DNA from: an uncultured Aureimonas sp. | GTDB lineage: Bacteria > Pseudomonadota > Alphaproteobacteria > Rhizobiales > Rhizobiaceae | NCBI RefSeq assembly: GCF_913775355.1 | Contig: NZ_CAJYIU010000026.1 | Coordinates: forward strand, 1 to 32,269 | Reading direction: 5' to 3' | DNA length: 32,269 nt | Shown: piece after piece, positions 26,573-32,269 of the stretch | Layout: each line of letters starts with the position of its first letter | Numbering within the stretch: position 1 is the first letter of the stretch | Position numbers and translations under genes: made by a program | Notes under the pieces: generated by a model | The model's database searches: none | Seen by the model: the letters and a program-made list of their open reading frames with translations, nothing else | Told to the model about the DNA's origin: nothing

Positions 26573-28369
26573 TTGACGGCGACGGACACATCCGAGACGG
26601 GACGCGCGGCGGCCGCACGCCGGCGCGTCGGTCGCTGGCGGCGCAAGCCCATCGTGCGCCGGCTCCTGATCCGCGCCCGGCGCGTTCTCGGTCACTCCGT
26701 GTTCTCGTCGCTGACGCGGCGCATCGTCTTCCTCAACCTCGTCGCGCTGATCGTCCTCGTCTCGGGCATCCTCTATCTCAACCAGTTCCGCGCCGGACTG
26801 ATCGACGCGCGCGTCGAAAGCCTCCTGACGCAGGGCGAGATCATCGCGAGCGCCATCGCCTCCTCGGCGACGGTCGAGACGGATTCGATCACCGTCGACC
26901 CGGAAAAGCTCTTGGAGCTGCAGGCGGGCGCGACGCTGCAGCCCAATCCCGACCAGTCGGAATCGCTCGACTTTCCGATCAATCCCGAGCGCGTCGCTCC
27001 GCTCCTGCGGCGCCTGATCTCGCCGACCCGTACGCGCGCGCGCCTCTACGACCGCGACGCCAACCTCATCCTCGATTCCCGCCATCTCTATTCGCGCGGC
27101 CAGATCCTGCGCTACGACCTGCCGCCGGTGGAGAGCGAAGAGGAAACCGGGATCTTCGCCTGGATCAGCCGCGAGACGGGCCGCCTTCTCGGCCATGGCG
27201 ACCTGCCGGTCTACAAGGAGACGCCGGGCGGGTCGGGCTCGACCTATCCCGAGGTGATGAGCGCGCTGACCGGCGGCCCCCGCGCGCTGGTCCGCTCCAC
27301 CGAGAACGGCGAGCTCATCGTCTCGGTCGCCGTGCCGATCCAGCGCTTTCGCGCGGTGCTCGGCGTCCTCCTTCTGTCGACACAAGGGGGCGACATCGAC
27401 AAGATCGTGCAGGCCGAGCGCATGGCGATCGTGCGCACCTTCGCGGTCGCCGCGATGGTGACCGTGATCCTGTCGGCGCTCCTCGCCTCCACCATCGCGA
27501 CCCCGCTCCGCCGCCTGTCGGCCGCCGCGATCCGCGTGCGCCGGGGCGTCACGGCGCGCGAGGAGATCCCCGACTTCGGCGACCGCGCCGACGAGGTCGG
27601 CCACCTCGCCTCCGCCATCCGCGACATGACCAACGCGCTCTACGCGCGCATGGACGCGATCGAGAGCTTCGCGGCCGACGTCAGCCACGAGCTGAAGAAC
27701 CCCCTCACCTCGCTGCGCTCGGCCGTCGAGACGCTGCCGCTCGCGCGCAACGAAAGCTCGCGCGAGCGCCTGCTCGCCGTGATCCAGCATGACGTGAAGC
27801 GCCTCGACCGGCTGATCACGGATATCGCCGACGCCTCGCGCCTCGACGCCGAACTCGCGCGCGAGGTCGCCGGCGAGGTGGATCTTGCCGGCCTCGTCGG
27901 CTCGGTTGTGGACGGCGCCCGCGCTCATCTGAAGCCCGAGCAGTCGATCACGATCGCGCTGACGATCACAGCCCCGCCGCCCGGCAAGACCTACCGCGTC
28001 GCCGGCCACGATCTGCGCCTCAGCCAGGTCTTCACCAACCTCATCGACAACGCGCGCTCCTTCGTGCCCCCGACGGGCGGGCACATCAGCGTGCGCCTGC
28101 AGCGCCGCGCGCGCGCCTGCGTCGTCACCATCGAGGACAACGGGCCCGGCATCCAGGCCGAGAAGATCGACCGCATCTTCGAGCGCTTCTACACCGACCG
28201 TCCGGGTGCCGAGTCCTTCGGCCAGAACTCCGGTCTCGGTCTCTCCATTTCGCGCCAGATCGTCGAGGCACACGGCGGCGAGATTCGCGCGGAGAACATG
28301 GCCGATCCCAAGGCCCCCGGCGCCATCGCGGGTGCCCGCTTCACCGTCGAGCTTCCGGCCGAGACGTGA
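26573..28369 (+). CDS. chvG: ChvG (ExoS-like) membrane sensor histidine kinase
   Basis: ChvG senses acid or envelope state, phosphorylates ChvI, and is held inactive by periplasmic ExoR in rhizobia. The 598-aa chain has an arginine-rich cytoplasmic start, TM1 (about residues 42-66), a periplasmic domain of about 220 residues, TM2 (about 286-309), HAMP, HisKA with FAADVSHELKNPLTSLRSAVE (H372), then HATPase with FTNLIDNARSF, EDNGPGI and GLGLSI. The start is TTG at 26573, consistent with family length; no ribosome-binding site is visible, but the gene starts 14 bp after chvI. GTG at 26654 would also be possible. ExoR is not in the window. Confidence 0.95.
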   Translation: MTATDTSETGRAAAARRRVGRWRRKPIVRRLLIRARRVLGHSVFSSLTRRIVFLNLVALIVLVSGILYLNQFRAGLIDARVESLLTQGEIIASAIASSATVETDSITVDPEKLLELQAGATLQPNPDQSESLDFPINPERVAPLLRRLISPTRTRARLYDRDANLILDSRHLYSRGQILRYDLPPVESEEETGIFAWISRETGRLLGHGDLPVYKETPGGSGSTYPEVMSALTGGPRALVRSTENGELIVSVAVPIQRFRAVLGVLLLSTQGGDIDKIVQAERMAIVRTFAVAAMVTVILSALLASTIATPLRRLSAAAIRVRRGVTAREEIPDFGDRADEVGHLASAIRDMTNALYARMDAIESFAADVSHELKNPLTSLRSAVETLPLARNESSRERLLAVIQHDVKRLDRLITDIADASRLDAELAREVAGEVDLAGLVGSVVDGARAHLKPEQSITIALTITAPPPGKTYRVAGHDLRLSQVFTNLIDNARSFVPPTGGHISVRLQRRARACVVTIEDNGPGIQAEKIDRIFERFYTDRPGAESFGQNSGLGLSISRQIVEAHGGEIRAENMADPKAPGAIAGARFTVELPAET

Positions 28370-28833
28370 GCGCGAGGGTCAACCTCCATGCGAGCGCGCT
28401 GCGCCTCGGCGGGCGCGGCCTTCTCGTTCGCGGCCCTTCGGGCAGCGGCAAGTCCTCGCTCGCGCTCTCCGCTCTCGCCCGAGGCGCCACTGTGAGCCTT
28501 GAGGCCGTCCTCGTCGCCGACGATCAGGTCTTCGTCGAGCCGCGCGGCGGGCGACTTTACGCTGCGGCTCCGACAGCCACCGCCGGACTGATCGAGGTGC
28601 GCGGCATCGGCATTCTGTCAAAGCCGTACCTCGCTGAGACGGGTCTCGATCTTGTCGTCGATCTCGTGCCGCGCGGATCGATCGAACGCCTTCCGGAGGA
28701 CGGTGCCGTGATCCTGTCGGGGATCGGGATCCGCCGGATCGCGCTGCCCGAGCGCGATCCGTCCTTTGCCGCCGACGTTCTTCTCACCCTCGTCGCGACC
28801 CCTTCGTTCTGGTCCGCCACGCGCACCGGTTGA
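28366..28833 (+). CDS. hprK: HprK, short C-terminal-type HPr kinase/phosphorylase
   Basis: HprK phosphorylates and dephosphorylates a serine of HPr. The 155-aa protein consists only of the catalytic C-terminal domain: Walker A GPSGSGKSS (about residues 23-31), VADDQVFVEPRGGRLYA (the capping/catalytic region) and IEVRGIGIL, the family signature. The N-terminal domain of Firmicute HprK is absent, as is normal in alphaproteobacteria. The start is GTG at 28366, overlapping the chvG stop as GTGA, so it is cotranslated with the two-component system. A hairpin (CCCCG/CGGGG at 28881-28895) follows 47 bp after the stop. Confidence 0.93.
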   Translation: MSARVNLHASALRLGGRGLLVRGPSGSGKSSLALSALARGATVSLEAVLVADDQVFVEPRGGRLYAAAPTATAGLIEVRGIGILSKPYLAETGLDLVVDLVPRGSIERLPEDGAVILSGIGIRRIALPERDPSFAADVLLTLVATPSFWSATRTG

Positions 28834-28933
28834 TATCGCGTCGCAGCATTCGCGTCGCGGCTTCGTGAATGGGCAGAAAACCCCGAAATGCGGGGGTTCG
28901 ACGCTTGTTTGGAAAGATTCCGAGGGGTGTGAC

Positions 28934-28952
28934 TTGCTGCGTCTTGCAGCAA
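28934..28952. promoter_or_regulatory. Perfect dyad TTGCTGC-N5-GCAGCAA upstream of the EIIA gene
   Basis: TTGCTGC (28934-28940) and GCAGCAA (28946-28952) flank GTCTT. It lies 62 bp before the EIIA ATG, in the only sizable gap between hprK and EIIA (180 bp), beyond a CCCCG/CGGGG hairpin. Either an operator or an RNA stem; no regulator is recognised. Confidence 0.4.
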
Positions 28953-29013
28953 TCTGGCCGCAAGCGCACAATCCGTTGCACAGGGAAGTGGCGGAGTCCG
29001 GGATGGTCGACGT

Positions 29014-29415
29014 ATGATTGGACTGGTGCTGGTGACGCATGGCCAGCTCGCGCGTGAATTCAAGCTCGCCGTGGAACATGTGGTCGGCCGCCAGGAGGCG
29101 TTCGAGACCATCTGCATCGGTCCGGACGACGACATGGAACAGCGGCGGCTGGACATCCTCCAGGCGGTCCGCGAGGCCGAGCGCGGCAAGGGCGTGATCA
29201 TCCTGACCGACATGTTCGGCGGCACCCCGTCCAACCTCGCCATCTCGGTGATGGACGAAGGCAACATCGACGTCCTCGCAGGCGTCAACCTGCCGATGCT
29301 GATCAAGCTCGCCAGCGTTCGCGGCGAGAAGCCGATGGCCGACGCGCTCGTCGCCGCCCAGGACGCCGGCCGCAAGTACATCGCCGTCGCAAGCCGCATT
29401 CTCAGCGGCAAGTAG
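29014..29415 (+). CDS. PTS EIIA component of the mannose (EIIA-Man) type
   Basis: This 133-aa regulatory EIIA has the phospho-acceptor histidine H9 in MIGLVLVTHGQLAREF and the family core GVIILTDMFGGTPSNLAISVM. No membrane IIC or IID partner lies nearby, so it acts as a regulator rather than a sugar transporter, as in other alphaproteobacteria where it is often named ManX or PtsM. The purine stretch GGGATGG precedes the ATG. It lies between hprK and ptsH and so belongs to the PTSNtr-like cascade. Confidence 0.92.
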   Translation: MIGLVLVTHGQLAREFKLAVEHVVGRQEAFETICIGPDDDMEQRRLDILQAVREAERGKGVIILTDMFGGTPSNLAISVMDEGNIDVLAGVNLPMLIKLASVRGEKPMADALVAAQDAGRKYIAVASRILSGK

Positions 29416-29453
29416 CCCTCGAACAGGTTCAACGGATCATCGGCGGCCGAGCC

Positions 29454-29789
29454 ATGGACAAGTCAGAACACTTCCCCTCGCCGTCCGAATCGTCCCACGC
29501 CGGTTCGCCCTCCGCCGGGCCGATCGAGCAGACGATGACCATCGTCAACCGCAAGGGCCTTCATGCCCGCGCCTCGGCCAAGTTCGTGCAGCTCGCCGAA
29601 CAGTTCGACTGCGACATCACCATCTCGCGCGAGGGCCTGTCGGTCGGCGGCCAGTCGATCATGGGCCTGATGATGCTGGCGGCCGGCCAGGGCACCACGA
29701 TCGACGTGCGCGCCGAGGGCCACGACGCCGACAAGGCCGTGGCGGCGATCTCGGCGCTGGTGGCGGACCGGTTCGGCGAGGACTGCTGA
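29454..29789 (+). CDS. ptsH: HPr phosphocarrier protein
   Basis: HPr relays phosphate from enzyme I to EIIA proteins. The protein contains the phosphorylated histidine in NRKGLHARAS (H37 from the ATG at 29454) and the HprK-regulated serine (S68) in GGQSIMGLMMLAA. Counted from this ATG the protein is 111 aa, longer than the usual 85-90, with a low-complexity head rich in S, P and G. An internal in-frame ATG at 29535 gives 84 aa and a standard HPr start (MTIVNRKGLHARA), with GAGCAGACG before it; this may be the true start. EI (ptsP) is not in the window. Confidence 0.93.
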   Translation: MDKSEHFPSPSESSHAGSPSAGPIEQTMTIVNRKGLHARASAKFVQLAEQFDCDITISREGLSVGGQSIMGLMMLAAGQGTTIDVRAEGHDADKAVAAISALVADRFGEDC

Positions 29790-29802
29790 CCGACGAGATA
29801 AC

Positions 29803-29824
29803 GATATAAGGATTTCCTTATATC
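29803..29824. promoter_or_regulatory. 22-bp palindrome upstream of ahcY, candidate SahR-type operator
   Basis: Arms GATATAAGGA (29803-29812) and TCCTTATATC (29815-29824) flank TT, giving a perfect inverted repeat in AT-rich DNA 83 bp before ahcY and 14 bp past ptsH. It contains TATAAG, a possible -10. Its form recalls the AT-rich palindromes reported for SahR, an ArsR-type regulator of the SAM cycle; recall is from memory and not checked. A second 14-bp palindrome, GGCTCGG/CCGAGCC, lies at 29867-29880. Confidence 0.55.
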
Positions 29825-29907
29825 CTCTCTCCTGCTAAGGAAGCGCCTTGAACGGCGGCACCGGACGGCTCGGCCGAGCCCTGCTGCCCCATCCAAGGAG
29901 CTTCCGC

Positions 29908-31308
29908 ATGGCCAATACGGGCGATTTCGTCGTCAAGGATCTTTCGCTGGCCGATTGGGGCCGCAAGGAACTCGACATCGCGGAAACCGAGATGCCGGGC
30001 CTCATGGCCTGCCGCGAGGAGTTCGGCGCCGACCAGCCGCTGCGGGGCGCGCGCATCACCGGCTCGCTGCACATGACCATCCAGACCGCGGTCCTGATCG
30101 AGACGCTGCAGGCGCTCGGCGCCAAGGTCCGCTGGGCCTCGTGCAACATCTTCTCGACGCAGGACCACGCCGCGGCCGCGATCGCCGCGACCGGCACGCC
30201 CGTCTTCGCCGTCAAGGGCGAGAGCCTCGAGGAGTACTGGGACTACACCGACCGGATCTTCCAGTGGCCGGACGGCGAGCCCTCCAACATGATCCTCGAC
30301 GACGGCGGCGACGCCACGATGTACATCCTGACCGGCGCGCGCGCGGAAGCCGGCGAGGACGTCCTGTCGAACCCGGGTTCTGAGGAGGAGGAGGTCCTCT
30401 TCGCGCAGATCCGCAGGCGCCTCGCGGCCACCCCCGGCTTCTTCGCCCGCCAGCGCGACGCCATCAAGGGCGTGACGGAGGAGACGACGACCGGCGTCAA
30501 CCGCCTCTATCAGCTCCAGAAGCGCGGCCTCCTGCCCTTCCCGGCGATTAACGTCAACGACTCGGTGACGAAGTCGAAGTTCGACAACAAGTACGGCTGC
30601 AAGGAATCGCTCGTCGACGGCATCCGCCGCGCGACCGACGTGATGATGGCCGGCAAGGTCGCGGTCGTCTGCGGCTACGGCGACGTCGGCAAGGGCTCGG
30701 CCGCCTCGCTGCAGGGCGCGGGCGCCCGCGTGAAGGTGACCGAGGTCGATCCGATCTGCGCGCTGCAGGCGGCGATGGACGGGTTCGAGGTCGTCACCCT
30801 CGAGGATGCCGCGCCGACCGCCGACATCATCATCACGACCACCGGCAACAAGGACGTCGTGACGCTCGACACGATGCGCACCGTCAAGGACATGTGCATC
30901 GTCGGCAACATCGGCCACTTCGACAACGAGATCCAGGTGGCGAGCCTTCGCAACCTCACCTGGACCAACATCAAGCCGCAGGTCGACATGGTGACCTTCC
31001 CCGACGGCAAGCGCATGCTGCTTCTGTCGGAAGGGCGCCTCCTCAACCTCGGCAACGCGACCGGCCACCCGTCCTTCGTGATGTCGGCGTCCTTCACCAA
31101 CCAGACGCTGGCGCAGATCGAGCTCTTCACCAAGGGCGAGAAGTACGAGAACCAGGTCTACGTCCTGCCCAAGCACCTCGACGAGAAGGTCGCGCGCCTC
31201 CATCTCGACAAGCTCGGCGCCCGGCTTTCGACCCTTTCTGAGGATCAGGCCGCCTATATCGGCGTGACCCCGCAGGGCCCGTTCAAGGCCGAGCACTACC
31301 GCTACTGA
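29908..31308 (+). CDS. ahcY: AhcY, S-adenosylhomocysteine hydrolase
   Basis: AhcY hydrolyses S-adenosylhomocysteine to adenosine and homocysteine, recycling the product of methyltransferases. The 466-aa protein contains the NAD-binding [11 protein letters not shown] (about residues 252-262), the substrate site [11 protein letters not shown] (about 219-229), AVVCGYGD and the end PFKAEHYRY. This is the form with the roughly 40-residue insertion of many bacteria ([21 protein letters not shown] region). ATG at 29908 follows AAGGAG at 7-8 nt. The palindrome upstream suggests dedicated control. Confidence 0.96.
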   Translation: MANTGDFVVKDLSLADWGRKELDIAETEMPGLMACREEFGADQPLRGARITGSLHMTIQTAVLIETLQALGAKVRWASCNIFSTQDHAAAAIAATGTPVFAVKGESLEEYWDYTDRIFQWPDGEPSNMILDDGGDATMYILTGARAEAGEDVLSNPGSEEEEVLFAQIRRRLAATPGFFARQRDAIKGVTEETTTGVNRLYQLQKRGLLPFPAINVNDSVTKSKFDNKYGCKESLVDGIRRATDVMMAGKVAVVCGYGDVGKGSAASLQGAGARVKVTEVDPICALQAAMDGFEVVTLEDAAPTADIIITTTGNKDVVTLDTMRTVKDMCIVGNIGHFDNEIQVASLRNLTWTNIKPQVDMVTFPDGKRMLLLSEGRLLNLGNATGHPSFVMSASFTNQTLAQIELFTKGEKYENQVYVLPKHLDEKVARLHLDKLGARLSTLSEDQAAYIGVTPQGPFKAEHYRY

Positions 31309-31356
31309 CGGCGGATCGGCTGCCCTTCGCAAAGACGGGAGGCCGCATAGCAAGAG

Positions 31357-31394
31357 GGCGTCGGGGGCAAGCCCCCCGGCGCCTTTTCTTTTTT
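31357..31394 (+). terminator. Intrinsic terminator of ahcY
   Basis: A stem of about 12 bp (GGCGTCGGGGGC with GCCCCCCGGCGCC, one G-U pair and one bulge) at 31357-31383 is followed by TTTTCTTTTTT at 31384-31394. It lies 48 bp past the ahcY stop. Strong terminator. Confidence 0.88.
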
Positions 31395-31417
31395 CGGATG
31401 CGTGTCCGATCGACGCT

Positions 31418-31445
31418 TTGCGGACGGTTATCCACCGTTTAGATT
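31418..31445 (+). promoter_or_regulatory. Candidate promoter with ACGGT/ACCGT dyad before the sensor kinase gene
   Basis: TTGCGG (31418-31423), 16 nt, TAGATT (31440-31445). The spacer holds a perfect dyad ACGGT-TATCC-ACCGT (31424-31438) that also contains TTATCCACC, one base from the DnaA-box consensus TTATCCACA. It lies 127 bp before the kinase ATG. Confidence 0.35.
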
Positions 31446-31571
31446 CGCGCCCAAGCCTGCCGTTGGGGAGCGGGGGCGCTACGGGGACACCCGCCTCGAT
31501 CGAGGGGCGGCTGAAAGGACGCGATGCGGACGCGCGAATCAGTGCAGGAGGCGGGTCGGGGGACCTGCTCA

Positions 31572-32269
31572 ATGAAAGCTGGCCGGAACGGCAGGCGGCG
31601 ACGCGATGCGTGGGCTCCGGTGCTCGTGTCGGCGGTCCTCGTTCTCGGCAACGGTCCAGCGCGGGCGCAGGCCGAAGCCCAGCCGCTCGCCGCCGAGCCG
31701 CTCCTCTATCTCGCCCTCGTGGCCCTGACGATCGGCGCGGCGATGATCGCGGCCTTCTGGCTGATCCGCCAGCAGGCGGCGACCGCCGAGGAAAACGTCC
31801 GCCTCCGCGCGGACCTCGCCGACGCGCTGACCGAGGCCGACCGGCGGGCCGGCCTCCTCACCGACGATCATCAGCGCCTCGTCGTCTATGCCGGCACCGG
31901 CGCTCCGGACATCATCGGGACGCTGCCGAAGAATCTCGGCGTTCCAAGTGACTCCACCGGCTTCCTCGACTTCTCCGGCTGGATGGATGCCGGCGAGGCG
32001 CGCCGGCTGGAAGCCGCGATCGCGCAGCTTCGCACCCGCGCCGAGCCCTTCCGCCTCGAGATCGAGCGCCCGGACGGGCGGCTGATCGAGGCCTCGGGCC
32101 GCACCGTCGGCGCGCTCGCCACCGTGCGCTTCGCCCCACTGTCGGGCCTGCGCGAGGAACTGGCGGCGCTTAAAGTGGAGAACGCCCGCACCAACGGCAT
32201 GATCGAGACGATGCAGTCGCTGTTCGACGCGGCGCCCCTGCCGATGTGGGTGCGCGACGCCGACGAGCG
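31572..32269 (+). CDS. PAS-domain sensor histidine kinase, N-terminal fragment
   Basis: The gene runs off the right edge; 232 complete codons are visible. After a basic start (MKAGRNGRRRRDAWA) comes a hydrophobic segment with APVLVSAVLVLGNGPARAQ, reading as a signal peptide or first helix, then a membrane segment (LLYLALVALTIGAAMIAAFWLI), a coiled-coil-like linker (EENVRLRADLADALTEADRR), a region with DIIGTLPKNLG, and finally TNGMIETMQSLFDAAPLPMWVRDADE, the start of a PAS domain. Kinase domains lie beyond the window, so histidine kinase is inferred from the known rhizobial gene after ahcY. GGGGGAC lies about 6-10 nt before the ATG. Independent of ahcY because of the terminator. Confidence 0.72.
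   Translation, partial: MKAGRNGRRRRDAWAPVLVSAVLVLGNGPARAQAEAQPLAAEPLLYLALVALTIGAAMIAAFWLIRQQAATAEENVRLRADLADALTEADRRAGLLTDDHQRLVVYAGTGAPDIIGTLPKNLGVPSDSTGFLDFSGWMDAGEARRLEAAIAQLRTRAEPFRLEIERPDGRLIEASGRTVGALATVRFAPLSGLREELAALKVENARTNGMIETMQSLFDAAPLPMWVRDADE

Noticed and set aside
26486-28273. 595-codon minus-strand open frame opposite chvG.
   Set aside because: Composition is repetitive and charged (R, D, E, G, A) and the plus-strand gene is a clear ChvG kinase.
29825-29907. A SAH-riboswitch in the ahcY leader.
   Set aside because: No recognisable SAH-riboswitch core; known examples are mostly in other proteobacterial classes. The palindrome fits a protein operator better.
29818-31572. 584-codon minus-strand frame opposite ahcY.
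   Set aside because: Same shadow pattern; AhcY on the plus strand is unmistakable.

Overview
The window is a GC-rich, tightly packed chromosomal segment of an alphaproteobacterium, most likely of the order Hyphomicrobiales (Rhizobiales). The diagnostic gene blocks are lptC-lptA-lptB-rpoN-hpf-ptsN, a convergent hsp20-DUF1150 pair, the pckA / chvI-chvG-hprK-EIIA-HPr-ahcY neighbourhood, and sppA-ihfB-lapA. The chvI-chvG two-component pair and a short HprK lacking its N-terminal domain are typical of this order. Family-level placement (something near Aurantimonadaceae) is only an impression. I found no tRNA, rRNA, CRISPR, insertion sequence or prophage. Nearly all of the DNA is ordinary coding sequence with the same high-GC codon use.

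Layout. Positions 1-200 carry the end of a DUF3597 gene. From 222 to 15115 almost everything is on the minus strand: murJ and glnD (coupled), an SDR oxidoreductase, mutS, an OlsB-like acyltransferase, lspA with a TrmH-type methyltransferase and an RlmI-like methyltransferase (overlapping), and lapA-ihfB-sppA. Two small plus-strand genes interrupt this run: a DUF1236-like exported protein and a stand-alone CoxG-family gene. From about 15336 to 20461 the plus strand carries lptC-lptA-lptB-rpoN-hpf-ptsN. From 20530 to 24886 the minus strand carries DUF1150, hsp20, msrB, a fasciclin-domain protein, arfB and pckA. From 25185 to the end the plus strand carries a flavin-oxidase-like gene, chvI-chvG-hprK, EIIA-Man, HPr, ahcY and the start of a PAS sensor kinase.

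How the genes work together. Envelope building is a clear theme: MurJ for peptidoglycan, LspA for lipoproteins, LptABC and LapA for LPS, an OlsB-like enzyme for ornithine lipid, SppA for envelope proteolysis, and ChvG as an envelope/acid sensor. The second theme is nitrogen/carbon control: GlnD, RpoN, PtsN (IIANtr), HPr, HprK, EIIA-Man and PckA. ChvG-HprK-EIIA-HPr physically connects the envelope sensor to the phosphotransferase pathway, with pckA divergent from it.

There is no obviously new protein system. The most interesting signals are non-coding. The pckA leader has competing terminator/antiterminator-like hairpins next to a promoter overlapped by a dyad. lptC seems to lack a normal start codon but has a Shine-Dalgarno sequence correctly placed before an ATT. 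A near-perfect 22-bp palindrome lies between ptsH and ahcY. hsp20 has a sigma-32-like promoter, and several other perfect dyads occupy promoter regions. All are read by eye from one sequence and remain unverified.
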